A stretch of DNA of 64,000 nt, taken from Trichuris trichiura. Its lineage: Eukaryota > Nematoda > Enoplea > Trichinellida > Trichuridae. Below are positions 10,941-23,709 of this stretch, in pieces (positions within the stretch are counted from its first letter, which is position 1; every line of letters starts with the position of its first letter). Below the pieces are notes generated by a model. That model saw nothing but the letters and a program-made list of their open reading frames with translations, ran no database searches and was not told the DNA's origin. A program made the position numbers and the translations under genes. The stretch is taken from NCBI GenBank assembly GCA_037903355.1, contig JBAJFE010000026.1, positions 3,968,001 through 4,032,000 of the forward strand, given 5' to 3'.

Positions 10941-12021
10941 CTAGAAAAAGAAAATATACTTTGTGCGCGCTAAAAATACGATTTGCAGACTGAAAAGCTG
11001 CGTGACTAGTCAAGTAATCAATGCTTCAACAGAGTTGTCCAGAAAGGACGGAAAGTTAGTAGTACAGGACAACTGCTGCAAATGACAAAGTGAAATTGAG
11101 AAAATTATCTTTGCCGACGAAACGAACGGCCAAACTCAGCGCAGTTTAAACTTTTGTTTACTTAGCGTAAGCAGTCGAAATTGGTAAAATGCGAACTGCC
11201 ATCTCTCAGATGTTGAACTATTCGTGAGTGGCAAGCGGAATGGGAACTTGTTGGTAAAACGATGCAAGACTGAGCAGGTCGGACAAAATTACTAATGGGC
11301 AACACGAACTGCGTATTTCGACTTCGAAAAGCGCAAATTAATCTTCGTAACAACAGGGCCATAAACCAAAGGCACCTACGACTACGACAAAAGGTCCGGA
11401 CAAAAAAATGAACAACAACGGGACTAAATAACGAACTGCCTTTTATAGCACGTACTAGTACTTCAACCAAAAAGCAGGCAAGAAATGTTCGCCGAGAAGA
11501 TTAAGAATCTAGGCAAACTCAACTTTTATTCGGCAGAAACGCAAAACATCACTGCAAACAACGGACAGAACGTAAACCACTTTGGTACGTCCACTTACAG
11601 TAACTGATTTAAGAAACGCAGGTTCATTTTGACATAAGTCGAAACGCTTGTTTCTCTCCGAGAGATTGCCACGACGGTTAACCGTACTTTGAACAAAGCT
11701 CTGTAAATAGAAATTATCTTGTTCGGTTAGTTAAAATACGGAAGTTTGGGAGCAAGTTGTCGTTTGGGATCAAACCGACAAGACTAGCGGGTAAACCTGA
11801 GCAAGCCAATTCTGGTAAAAATGCAACGAGAAAATTTGCTATTTTTACTAATCAGCTGAGCATTTTTATTTTAATAATCACGTTAGTACCTGCTGACAGC
11901 GTCAAGTTACTGTATCATTCACGTGAATGGCCTGACTTTGCTTGCAGGGCAATGAATGGTGTGGTTGCTTGTTGTCGAAAGCTAGTGCATAAATAGCAGA
12001 GTGTAAAAGTGCATTTGCTGG
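10941..12021. promoter_or_regulatory. Shared upstream region of divergent TLF and GRIPAP1-like genes
   Basis: The two start codons point away from each other across 1,081 bp, so both promoters probably lie here. I do not see a clear TATA box at a sensible distance from either ATG. An open frame at 11162-11470 (minus) has no similarity and is not called. Confidence 0.5.
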
Positions 12022-15000
12022 ATGACTGCTAACGTCTCTGTTGAGGAGTTCAGTCGTCTCCAAGTAAAGAGTGTAGATAGCTTGTTTACGTAGCTAGTTT
12101 CTTTGTTTTAGCAGCAGTTTCTGGACGTGCGCAAAGAGTACTACGAAGTGCTGGAAGTTGCATCGCGAAAGGATACAGGTCTGGTTAGCTGCAGATTACT
12201 TTTAGGCACGATTTTGCTTTTTAGCGCTACATGCGCAGGTGCTTGTTTAGGTAGCTTAGAGATTGAATTCTGTAATAAATTTTTCTGCAGCCATTAGCTG
12301 TTCGTCGTCAACTGAGCAGCTTTACCATTGCAGTTGTTTTACAAAGTTGGGTCTTCCACCTTTCGTCCTCTAAAAAAGTCACTGTCAAACGTCGTTCGAA
12401 TACTTGCCGAAATCCATTGCTCTAATCCGAAAACGGTTTAAGGGACTGACGGTGTGAATGAAGGCATTAACGGAAATGCCTCAGTGAATGGATTAACGGC
12501 GGCGTTCCTTTGAACTGGACGTGAAAGGATTAACGGTTGCGTTTCCTTTGAAGTTGCACTGCCAGTAATGTGTACAATCAGCAGCGTGTGCTTACGCCAT
12601 TCTTTAAATCTAACCATAAAAAAACAGTGATGCGCATGGTCCGCTTCCTTTAAGGTGGCAATGTTGGTAGCTTCCATCTTCGCCTCAGAACAATTGCTTT
12701 TAGCAGGTGTCCTATCGACGGTTGACTCTTTCCTCTGGCAAGGACGAGATGTGAAAGACCCTATATATTTATTGGTAGTGATTGTTTAATTTTTTTTTGT
12801 GCGGTAATAATTTAGATGAGTGTCGCTATCCTTCTTTAGTATGAATTATTTGCATTGAAAGTGAAGCGATGTTCAAGTTTTCTTAGGTTCATCGCCAAAA
12901 ACAACGAATAAGTACTCAACGAGATCTGCGTTAGAGTGAGCCCTTTCCGTTGTAAGATAAGTTGGAAGGTTTGACAAGTGTATACCCTCTTAATGCTGTG
13001 CTTTAGTCCTTACGTTGTAGCAAGAAATAGAAATTGATATTTGTAATGAAGTCACTGAAGGTCTGCTCCAGATGGTTTTCCTGAAGAGGCACTATGCTCG
13101 CATAATTAATTCTCATTTTGGGCATGCTTGTTCCATGATTCCTTATTAGGTTGCGTAGTAGAAACATTCCAGCAGAAAACTGGACCTCTGCGCAATAGGT
13201 ATTCGCACCTTGTCCCCATTTAGTTGGAATACCTTTCGGGGAATTCCATTATCCTGGCATCTCAGTAAAAAAAGTCAATGGTTCTTTTCTCGATCCAGTC
13301 TTTACGTGTAAGAGTCCAAGGCGTTTAGCAGCTGACAGAATGGGTGCTCTGTATGCACCTTTTGTAGGTTTGATTACATAACTTCTTGTAACGAAACCTT
13401 TTTGTATTCAAAGTTCCTTGAACTCAAGGCTTTATAGTACTGTTAATTACGTTTTACAGTTCTATAGCAGCTGTCCGGTAGAATTGCATCTGCTCTGTGG
13501 ACGAGATTTTTGAGGTGCAAGTTTAACCTGAAGAATTTTTGCGCAGCCTAATAGTTGTATGGTGTCCGTTGCGTTCTTTTCCCAATGACAGTACTGAAGA
13601 TTGAATAACACTTTTCCATTGAATGAAATTACAAAGCTTTCAGAACTGCCCACGTTCCATCATCAATGTCAGTTGCTCTTGAACAGCTACCTGGTGCAGT
13701 TTATGAGATCACCTGCATGTCCAGGTCGCTGTAAATAGCAGGAACAAGGAATTCTCTGTTCCACCGGATCGCAGGACATTTTGGGAGCCTGACATGATAC
13801 CAGAATGCTGAGGCACTGCACTTGGGCCTGCACACATCAAGACTGAAGGCTGCCCATCGATTTTGGTACCACTAAGAATAATGCAAACAGCACTGGTAAC
13901 TTTAGCAATCGCAGAACATGCTATGACATGCAGAAAAACCGCCACTGATTCACCTGCCTCAGTACTCAAGCGCAAGTTGCAGTACAAGAGGAGAGATAAT
14001 AAAGACCTTGTGCGTCAAGCACAATAGGGCGATTAATTGGGACGATGGTTACCGCTAACAGCTGCATAAATGTGATTCCGTATTAATTCACTCCAACCAC
14101 CCAACCCAATGCCACTGGAAGTCGCCGAAAGCTTAACACCAAGCCATCATATGCGTTATCAGGCCGATCACCATTCTTGGAACGTGAGCAGTTTTGAAAG
14201 CTTTGGAATTTTATTCAATGATAAGTACTGTCAACAAGAAAACGCCGAAGCGGACACCTTCATCTATGAAATCAAAGTCTTGTTCCGAAAAAATTCTACC
14301 TTCAGCATAGCAGTTTATGTGTTGGATGTTTAAAGCGTGACGCAATATGTTTCGTCTAACTTATAGAGCTGGAAAGATGTCGAAACCGCATTGCGAAACT
14401 CGAGAAAGAGTTGGAAGCGAAGAATTCAAACTCTTCTTTGGAAGTAAGCAGGAGTTATCGTTTATTCCGACCTCTTTTACGGGGAGACATGTTCAGCAGT
14501 CGATTGATTATCTTCAACGTGAAAATGAAATACTTCGCGCACGTTTGCATCTCCAAGAAGAGGAGTTTCAACTGCAGCAGGTTACTATGCATTCTGAAAT
14601 GTTGAAGGTAACTTTCTTCATTAGATAAATCTTCTTAAAATTTTATTGCAGCTGTTGTCTAAAAACGATGAACTCCATGCACTTGTATCAAACTTGTCCA
14701 GGCCTGCATCAGCTAACAGGCACAATTCCGACGATTCTGAACTAGCTGGGGCAGTAGTGTCGCCCGGAGGTGATAAAGATGCTAGGATCGCATGTGAGCT
14801 TAACGGCGATGGGTATGTACACGGTTGTTTTCATTGCTGCGACTTGTACTGTCCCTTTCTTTCAGACGTCCGGATGAGTTAGACATGCAACGCGCAAACT
14901 CAACGGCACATAGTATAGACATTGACGAAACCGTGGAGCTTATTCAGGTAGTATGATGAACTGATTTTTCACATATTCATGTAAAGCTACTTGATACGTA

Positions 15001-18000
15001 GGCTGGGCAAGAATTACATGATCAACCAGTCGTTAACCAGACTTCGAATAACTGTAATGATTCCTTGAATTCAGAAGTCACGAAGTTGCAGCAAGAATGT
15101 CAAGCCATGGAGCTTGATTTGTTGGTAAGCGGTCTACAGTCATCATTGGGCTGATTGCTTATATTAGCGAACTAGAAACTAAAAGCAGCAGGCAGACCAC
15201 AAGCTTTTCAAAACGGGTAGATAGGTGTTTGTATAAGTTTTATTTACGGATTAGACCAGGCTGTTAAAAAGCTTTGTTTCGAAACTTTTTGGCTTACTCT
15301 AGTGCTATCACCAGCGAATAATAACAAAGGACTGGGGTAGATCCAAAAGCTCCGGAAGAGAAAACTTTCAACAAGCAGGTTTGTTCCAAAATCAAAAGAT
15401 AAGTGAAACCATGTAAACCAACCACCATAAAAGGTTCAATGGTCGGAAGAGAGAACTGAAGCGAAGTTTCCTCATAATTTAATAAGAATGTTGGTTCTAG
15501 AGAGTGGCAAACTGTAAACTACAGTAGAACCTTCAAAGTTGACCGACTTTTCGCGGGGTGGTTGGCCCACACGTATTCAAATAGAAAGCTGACCTCTGTA
15601 TGTTGACCACTTCTGTTTTATGTCGACTACTGGTTCATTAACCAACTTTGTAAATCGTATGTTAACTTGCTTTCTACAACTTGACCACTCAGCTGTGACC
15701 ATGACTGTATGAGCCTTTAAAGGGTGGTTAGTCTTCTTTTTTTTACTGACTTTTCCACGGCTTTTCGTTTTTCTGTATGTTATCTGTAAAAAAACCAGCA
15801 CAAACGCCCGGCCAACGAATGGATAATGTAAGTCTTAGGAAATCCGACAGAGAAGGAAAGTACGTAGCTTTTGGGACGCTAGCGGACGTTTATTCTCTGT
15901 CAGATTTTCTAATAGTTTGCTCATTCATTCATAGGGGGTTCTTGCTGGTTTCTTGCAGATAGCACCTACAGAAAAACGAGAAGAAGCCGTGGAAGGATAA
16001 ATGCAAAGTGTTAGCTTTCTCTCTATAACTTGACCAGTCAAATCTGCTCCACACTGTGGGATCGGAGAGATATGCTTTCCTCCCTAGAAGAATTACTTTT
16101 TTTGGTATAGGACGTCTGACATCTGATGGTGCAGTTAAAATTATTTGCTGCTGAAAAGTGGCCAGATTTGCTGAATGATGTAGCCGGTGCGGAGAGTGCT
16201 TTCAGTACTTACGTTTGTAATAAGAATAAAAATCAAACCGAAACTGACTCCTTTCAAAGGATACTATTTTACGTCGGACTTCTGAGTAGGCTCTAGAAGC
16301 CACTGAATCTGACCGTACACCGCTAGTTTTGGAAAGCTTTTAATAATCTAAATGCTATTCAGGTGTCAGTGCTGCATAGAAAGGAGTTAAATAGTGATAT
16401 ATGAGAGGCTAGTTGTAAAAGGCCGTGAAAAAATGGGTGAATGCGTTGGAAGATTTTAGCGAACACTCTGAAATTGATGAAACAGTGTGGGACAGGCCGT
16501 TGAGACTTTGAAACGAGCTGCAGTTAGGCGTAAACGGAAAGCGTATTCATTAGCTGAACAGTATGGTGGCTGAAGAGCTTACGCGAATGAGTATCAGGTC
16601 GAGTTGGAGAGAAAAAAATCTGAAGCAACTTGCAACTGAGGAAAAAGTTGCATCTAAAGTAAGAAGGTAGTTCGCAGCAAAAGCCGGCTGCGGCGTACGG
16701 ATCTTGGAAAAAATGGATAACAATTGTAAAAGATTTGCGAAAGCTGATCGGCAGGTCGAAGAGCTTTTGCACGTTACAAAGAACTGTACAGAGGAATATA
16801 GAAACAAAATTTAATGCCTCCCCAAATTAGCCAACTCGTTGTACGCTATCAGTCGTCACAGGGGGGTGCCTTATTTCAGCTATGATTGAGTTAAATAGGG
16901 AAAGAATTTCGTCGGATTGTCGCTATAGCATTACTATCACCTTGCAAATATCAATTGGACACGTCGAGCGGATCAGTGAGCTCTCATTTATCTATCTACA
17001 TTAATGTTGTCGCCATTAACTCCGGAACAGAATTGCTGCATTAGAAGACAGGCTTGAGCGACATGATTTCTGTCAACTGTAAACTAATTCAGGAGTTCAA
17101 TGTTGTTCAGACAGGCACCGCAAACTCTTGAAGTTCAGTTGCTTCTAATCTTCAGTATGAGTTCGTTACATCCATTTCGCTGCGAAGACTTCTCGTCGCG
17201 AGAGTTCGCTTTTCGTCTGCTAATGTCTGAGAGGACCCTCTTTGCCTGCGTATGGCTTAAATCTTAATTTCTGTTAATTAATATCTGTGTTTATTACTGT
17301 GTGGTCAAGTTTTCCTGTCGGGATCATTTTGCATTGCCTGTGTAAGGTGAAATAAAGTACAGTTTTTCAGTTTATGCGTTGATGCCTGCCGAGTAATTTC
17401 AAGTCTGGTAGCTTTAGTTTTGATGTTCTCTTTCCAGAAAGCACGGGACAGAGAACATGATTTGACGGCTGCTTTGCGAGATAAGAACGCTCAGCTGGAA
17501 TTGTTGCAACGCAATCTGGACGAAGTTACGGCTGTAATCAGCTGATCATCTTAAGCTGATGTAGATTCTAGAAAATTTTTAATGCAGACTTCTAACAAGC
17601 GCAAGGAACTTTTGGATGATATGACCCGGTACATCGATGAAGTTAAAAGTAAATCTGAAGCAGCTCGGTGTGAGCTTGAAAAGTCGAACAGTGCTCAAAT
17701 TCATGCCCTGAGAGAAGAAGTTGAAAGCTTGACGGTCAGTCTTGTTTTGAACTGTTTTATTTTTTTTGCTTCCAATAGCAGTTAATACGCAGGCGCAGCT
17801 GGCCGAGTGCAAGGCGTCCCGCGCTTCTTTGGAAAGTGTGGAGAAGGAACTGAACTATGCCAACATGAAACTGCGCGAATTAAGTTTATTGGTAGAAAAA
17901 CGTGAGCAGGAGAAGGAGAGCTTGCAAAATCAGGCTGAAAAAGCAGTTATGGAAAGTCGCAAAGTTCTGAGTGCCGAAATACAATTGGCAAAGAGTGAAT

Positions 18001-19459
18001 GTGCTGATTGGAAAAAGGTTACCCATAGTATTGCGCCTTGCTTTACAGTTGATCAGTTTCAGAAATGTGATGAATGCCAAAAGCGCTTAGCTTCAACTGA
18101 AGCGTCGAATAAGGTTGCCATTGATGAATTGAAAAAGGTTTGTGCTTCAGGTTACACTTAGCGAGTTTGGCATATTTTCATAGGACTACGATGACAAGTT
18201 AGACCAAGCGAAAGCGAGTCTTCATAGGCAGTATTCAGTGGTAAGTTTACTTGATGCTTTCAGTCTACACCCAATTGTGTTTAAGATCCAGGATCTTAAA
18301 AAACAATTCCGATGCGAAACCAAACGATCAGAGCGGTTGCAAGAAAAGCTAAGCGACTTACTCAAGGACGTCCATGGGTACGCTAAGAGAGGTAGACGCC
18401 TGGCAGGCTTGTCTTGTGCTTTTCATCTACTTGTTTCTTTGATGCCAGAGTGAACTGCCAATAATTTCTAATGCTACGTTACTTTTCATTTCATAATAAG
18501 CAAGCGAACTATTCAACATTCACTTGTTTTTATACAACGTGATAGACTATCAAGTATACAAATCATTAATGTTTTTTAGCCAGGGTAGTGGCAAGTATTT
18601 ATAAATTTCGCATTTTGTAAATTTTTACCATGAGCACCAGTTTTTAAAATTGATTTGTTGCAGAAGATTTTGGAGAAATGTACTCGCGACTTCGCGGCGA
18701 TTCCGGGTACTGGTCCAATTCATCCGCTGTAATTATTATTTTCATTTGAAGAAGCAATTCTTCTTGGAGTCTCGTAAGCGGGATCAAAGGTGAATTTGAC
18801 AAGATCTCGGTTACGGTGAATTGTTGGATTCACGTTTTTGGGCACTAAAAACTTTTGCCTTGCCTTTAGTGTTCTGATCAAGAAAGCGTCAGCTCTGTTA
18901 CTGTACTCGAAGGCGAGATCCAAGAACTAGTAGATCGAGTAGCCACATTGAAGCAGAAAAACTCAGAATTAACAGAAAAAGTTAGTTTTTGGTTCTAATT
19001 CAAGACTTCGACTAACTTCCTCAGGTACAAATTCTCGAAGAGAGCTCTTCAAAAATGGCTGAAGATCTTCTGAGCAAGAACAGTCTGATAGAGCGGCTTT
19101 TGCGCGATCGTCGCTCCAGTATGCTGCCTTTTTTGAATGCAATTCCAAAACTGACATTTGATACGTACTAGTTTTTGACGGATCAGGTTTGAATTTAAAA
19201 GGCATGCTTGAAAAGGTCCGGTTAGAGTTATTTGAAAATGATGCCCGTACAATGAACAAGAAACTTCAACGCCTACTTGAAGAAACATTGACTAAAAACG
19301 TGTACCTGCAGAAGGTGAGTTTACAAATCTCGTTGATCTCAATTTTTTCCATAGACGTTATCATTTTAGAATATTGAAACATTGTCGCAGGAGCTGCTTA
19401 AGCTCTCTGCGAGCAGTTCTGCTCAGCAGGCGGATGGCTGCCAGGAAAGTAAACGTTAG
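12022..19459 (+). CDS. GRIPAP1: GRIP1-associated protein 1 (GRASP-1) homologue
   Basis: Coiled-coil endosomal protein; in mammals it is a Rab4 effector that binds GRIP1 and guides receptor recycling. Eighteen exons: 12022-12063, 12112-12178, 14367-14443, 14497-14607, 14652-14812, 14866-14947, 15002-15124, 17438-17533, 17588-17734, 17793-18017, 18063-18137, 18184-18240, 18292-18391, 18664-18728, 18870-18980, 19025-19118, 19187-19314, 19370-19459. All phases agree, giving 616 aa. Diagnostic pieces: start VEEFSRLQQQF; ENEILRARLHLQEEEFQLQ; KKQFRCETKRSERLQEKL; KMAEDLLSKNSLIERL; and the end MNKKLQRLLEETLTKNVYLQ with ETLSQELLKLS. The whole protein is heptad-rich. It is shorter than the roughly 840-aa human protein; the missing middle would fall in the 2.3-kb intron 15125-17437, so exons may be missing from my model. 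The 17533 donor is uncertain. Confidence 0.9.
15522..15735. mobile_element. Diverged pogo-type MITE copy
   Basis: It starts CAGTAGAACCTTCAAAGTTG after TA and repeats GTTGACCACTT-type units like the element at 5104-5289. The right end is decayed and I could not place it exactly. It lies inside the 2.3-kb GRIPAP1-like intron. Confidence 0.6.
16130..16900 (+). pseudogene. Coding-like coiled-coil relic in an intron
   Basis: Several short open pieces in different frames look like helical, charged protein: VKKWVNALEDFSEHSEIDE, YANEYQVELERKKSEA, and ILEKMDNNCKRFAKADRQ followed by VEELL and EEYRNKI. Stops and frame changes separate them. The order faintly recalls an F-BAR domain, but this is weak. 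They could instead be unrecognised exons of the surrounding GRIPAP1-like gene, because 16552-16659 sits between an AG and a GTAAGA donor in an open frame. Confidence 0.3.
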
Positions 19460-20150
19460 TCTTGTCCTTCGACAATGGCACTTACTGAACAACTGCTTTT
19501 TGTTAACTGCAAATTGTTTGTAAACATCTTTAGTTCAACATATTTAGCAGACTCATTTTATCTTGGCGATAGTAAAGGCAGGTGAACCCAACAACAGCTG
19601 ATAGCGCCATTCCAGTTTCAAACGTATTTTAGCGGGAATGTATGTGCTTTCTTACTCTGCTACTAAAAATCTGTTTTCAGTACCCACTGACTTTTCTGAT
19701 GCAACGAAACTTTTAGAACCCCATGTGTTCCTTCTCTACAGCAGTTTTAATGTGAAGCGGTCTAAACAGACATTGACAGTTTAAGTGTAGGTTTAATATC
19801 AGAAACATTTTTTTCGTCAGTGAACTGTAAATATTTATACATCCATTACGAAAAATGTATTATCAAAAGAGTTGAGCTACATCCGGTCCGCTGGATTGAC
19901 AACCTCGTCGCGAACGAGGAAACATTAAGAAAACGTTAAGTTAAGTGTGCTCAGGGCGTTTGTAGTTCGCAGAGATAAGAGCAAAGTTCAATTTGGCATG
20001 AAATATTCCCGCAAAGAGGCGAACAGCACTGAACGACAAAACGAACAAAAGCCCCAATTGTGTTCATGACGTTACGTTCTCTTCAAAGTCCATTGCCCCA
20101 TGCAATGCCAGTAATAAAGTTCCTTCACAGAAAAATTTACACCACGAAAA
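19460..20150. other. 3' flank of GRIPAP1-like gene, no gene seen
   Basis: AT-rich non-coding sequence, presumably including the 3' UTR of the upstream gene. No open frame of note. Confidence 0.5.
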
Positions 20151-21146
20151 CAGGCGGCCCTTGTTATCTGCGGTAAACTCGTCCAACATTTTGAGCATTT
20201 TACCGCGTAAAGTTGAATTCCGCGTTAAATAGACTACCCTATGAAAAAGGCTAAATAGCTTATATTATAGCTGCGCATTTCGTCCTGTCCCCTTGAATTT
20301 TTTCGGAAACGTCGAGGCCGCTACGAAATAAGCCGATGCCATTTCCTCAGTGATCTTTAAGTTCTTGAGGTTGAAGCGCTTCACGTATTTTGCTAGCAGT
20401 AAACCTTTTTCTCTCGTTCTCTGCAACCATGCCAGAGAAGTGCTCATATAAGTTCACTGCTTTCTCCCGAATAACTTTCTCCTCGACGAGGACATTCTTT
20501 CGTGACATGTCCTCCATCCAAATGGTTAGCGCTTTCTCGGCTTTCACGAGGAGTTTGTGGCGAACTACAGCAGCTCTTTTCGCCAGTGAAGGGTCGGGAT
20601 GCACGCTTCTTCGAATCTCAGCTTCCTGCTGCTTTATCGTACGAATGCTGGATTCATTCTTCCCGATCTTGCGACCCACTTCGGCAAATGACAATCCGCT
20701 TTTCAAAAAATCAAGGACTTCTACTTTCTGATGAAGAGTAAGGACGCTATGTTGTCTCTTAGCCCTAGAGGAACCGCTTACTTGCCTTCTGTCAGCCATC
20801 TTCCTATGCGACACCAGTTAAACGACGCGAAAGTTCAGACCTACCATGCTGAGGGAAACTGATGTTTGCGCACGGCGAATAGGCTCGATAACGCGCACGA
20901 AGCAATAACGAACAATCAGAAAAATGACAAGGCCTCATTAGCATTGTAGGCTGTTAGAGAGCGTCGTAGGCAGAAAAGGTCTTTCGCGCTCGGGCGGACG
21001 ATCACGCTGCTGCTCAGGCAGGCAACGACAGTACTGCAACTATAATGTCAGCCAGGGGTGCACATGTTTTTGTGAAAAGATGACGTCACTATTTCAAGCC
21101 GGACAAACCGAGTTGTATAGTATCCGTGGATAACGAGGGCCGCCTG
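20151..21146 (-). mobile_element. Tigger/pogo-like DNA transposon, internally deleted
   Basis: The left end reads CAGGCGGCCCTTGTTATCTG. The right end, reverse-complemented, reads CAGGCGGCCCTCGTTATCCA, so both terminal inverted repeats are present. TA follows the right end (21147-21148); the expected left TA has become AA. Between them the minus strand encodes only the N-terminal DNA-binding part of the transposase. The element is 996 bp and lacks the whole catalytic domain, so it could move only with help from a full copy. Confidence 0.88.
20265..20814 (-). pseudogene. Tigger transposase N-terminal domain, frameshifted
   Basis: The first frame (from 20814) has the CENP-B/pogo helix-turn-helix: TLHQKVEVLDFLKSGLSFAE, VGRKIGKNESSIRTI, then the second helix-turn-helix stretch KALTIWMEDMSRKNVLVEEK and VIREKAVNLYEHF. 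Near FTASK, a small deletion and frameshift break it, and the match resumes in the next frame as RFNLKNLKITEEMASA. The DDE catalytic region is absent. It lies inside the transposon at 20151-21146. Confidence 0.85.
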
Positions 21147-21148
21147 TA

Positions 21149-22532
21149 CTTCATTGTTATGTTGGGTCCATTTTTTGTTGTGAAGAAATTCGACGCTTCC
21201 GAAATATGCCTGATTTCGTTACCCGCGCTTTATTAGTCCTGATTATTAAGGGGATGACGACGAGATTAAATGTTTACCAAAAGCTTTGAATTAATTAGCG
21301 ACAGTAAATTGTGTCCAAAATAACCAACGTATTCTGAATATGAAAACCTGCATCCCGCGGACGACGCATCCCGTATTTCACCACGTTGTTTTCTTTTTAT
21401 TAAATTTTAAGGTTATTAGCAACTTTTCCTGGTAACAATTGCATTTTCAGAGCTTAATTCTGATACTAAACAAAGCTGATTTAAAGTTTTGCTAATGAAG
21501 TCCCATAAAGAATGGAAAAGATTCCGTTCTCTTGACCCTACATCAATGAAGCGGACGGCATTATGCATAGGGGAGGTCGCTAAGCTGAAAAAATATTTCA
21601 GAACGTTTAATGTTTTCACAGCATCTCATACTGCCCAATATCTAGTAGATTGTTAACAAAAAGAGCGGTCTGACAATGCGATTTACGGTTCCTTCGCACA
21701 TTTCTCAATTGCGTTCGATTATTGCAGAAGAATTTGTTTCTTCCAAAAAACCCCGTCCATCAAATGTTCACATTCTGCATAGGAAGCAGCTGGAGACATG
21801 CCGCAGCTTGTCCTGGAAGCTAGCTACGTTATTAAAAACTTGAACATCCAAAATTGGGTTATATCCTCAAAAAGAAATGAGTCCATGAGTACTGGTTACG
21901 GAATCATATGTATTTATTGAAAAACTGCGTATTCATATAAAGGCTATAACTCTGTGAAGTTCTTAATTTGCGGCAGAATTGTATTAAGTTGATAGTGAAG
22001 TCTGTTAGGGTAAGCTAGTGTTTCAAAATTCTCGATTATGTTGCTGGTATTTAACTGTCGACTCCGTAGACGTAATCTACTGTACATCTGCTTTATCCTT
22101 ACAGAAAGGTTTTAGACCATTTCCTTTATTCAATGGCTGCTTCTCCGTCATTTCATGGAGCACATCAACCAGGCCGATTTTTGGCGCTGCATACTTCTGT
22201 TCGCTAACCGAGGAAAGATAAGTGCATAGCCACAAAAATTTTGTGCGACACTAATGTTCAAGGAGTAGTGACTTTAGGCATGAGTGAAAAGTGGAACAGG
22301 CGCTTACATAGTGATGATTTCAATCTTAACGGTCGATTAAAGGGAGGACGTTTTTGGCTAACCCTATGGCGTACGGAAGAAGTTTCGACCAGTCCCGTAT
22401 GTCTAAGGAATCTTTTTGACCTACCTTCTTACACTCAGCATGGAAGCATAGCTATAGGTCGTCTGAAATACTTAGACCGCCTGACTGAAAAGCATTGCAC
22501 AGGTGTCAGGAACTAGATTTGCGTTCGTTACT
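21149..22532. other. Intergenic, no gene seen
   Basis: Short open frames on both strands (for example 22018-22221 and 22241-22516, plus) show no domain or splice support. It may include the decayed left end of the BEL/Pao element that follows. Confidence 0.4.
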
Positions 22533-22645
22533 GTCTTTTCCATATGGCAGAGATCGGTGCCAACAACGAACTTTTAAATTGAAAAGTTTTAAAATGCAGA
22601 ATAAAAGTTCGCTGTTAGCATCGGTATTCACCAGATGGAAAAGAC
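22533..22645. repeat. Fold-back repeat with about 40-bp arms
   Basis: GTCTTTTCCATATGGCAGAG...CAACGAACTTTT is mirrored by the reverse complement of the right side, GTCTTTTCCATCTGGTGAAT...CAGCGAACTTTT. The loop is about 30 bp. It is a small MITE or a palindromic end of the neighbouring element. Confidence 0.75.
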
Positions 22646-22800
22646 AACAGCAAATTTATTGTTGAAATTTTCGGCGAGCTGTATGTCACAAGCACCCTAA
22701 GAAACGCGAAAGAACCTCAAGCGAGTAAAGCGAAGAGCAGGACCCCACAAGAACGAAATGGGGTCCCCTGGCGCAGAAAAGGCTCGGAATCATTGCACTA

Positions 22801-23325
22801 GTGTCTGATGGCGACCGGCTCGCCTTGCTGGCCCAGCTGCTTTTTCCACGCATCCAAGACGGTTTTGCTGGACTGTTGTTAGCACCAATCATGTACTGTC
22901 AAGTGTTACAAGAGTTGGAACAACTGTATGGTGATTCTCCTGCCACAGCTCAGTCTCATGCTCTCATGCTGACTAATGTGAATTCATTACGAAGCGAATC
23001 CATGGCAGAACTGGAAAGTTTTTACCTACAAATGAATGGACCGGTAAGCGTACTAGAAATGAACAAGCAACACTGTGAATTGAACTCTATTGTTCTGCTC
23101 AGCCAAGTTTGCGGAATTCAAAATTTGCGCAAAAAATTGGCTCATCATGTTCATTCACGATCGCTGGAGACGCTGACTTTGAGGCACTTTGTCGATTGGC
23201 TTAAAAATTTGGGAATAGAAAAGCGCTTTTTAGCAAGCTGCCTGACCGCGACCAAATTACGTCCTCACCCTCGTCGCTGGGAAAACTTCAGGAAAGGCTA
23301 CACTTACCGGCAAATCCAAAATTGA
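22801..23325 (+). pseudogene. BEL/Pao gag-like fragment (DUF1759)
   Basis: This 174-codon open frame is the best preserved gag part. It has the DUF1759 pattern of helices around YxQxLxELxxxYG and a charged C-terminus (RHFVDWLKNLGIEKRFL). It is probably cut by a frameshift at its start, since the usual N-terminal FDG(D/N) region is not in frame. It is part of the element at 22690-24600 and not a host gene. Confidence 0.75.
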
Positions 23326-23709
23326 TTGGAGCTACTGTCATGGCACCAGTGCGTCTATGCATAGTTTGTGACTCAGATACTCATAGTATAACGTCATGCC
23401 CTGCCTTCTCTAATAAGAACTTAACCGATCGCTTAAAACTGGTGCGTCAAAGAAGACTGTCTTCGAAATCTTAAACCTGGCCAGCTAAAACAGGATTGTC
23501 GGTCAAAGAGGAAATGTTTAGTGCGTGGGTGTAGAGGAATACACCATCCATTGGTTCATAGAGCACCTAGGATGTACTCTAATCAAGATCCCGAGCAAAC
23601 CCCTTTAGCAACAATGAACTCCTGGCCATATCTCGCATCCTTTACTACCACTTAGATAAATTGTCAATCGAAGAAGGTTCGCGTTTTTTGCGCTGTTGTA
23701 CCTGTCCTC

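Noticed and set aside
14347..14628. ORF starting at 14347 as the GRIPAP1-like start
   Set aside because: It reads through the 53-bp intron 14444-14496 in the wrong frame for the first part. The true start (12022) matches the family N-terminus.
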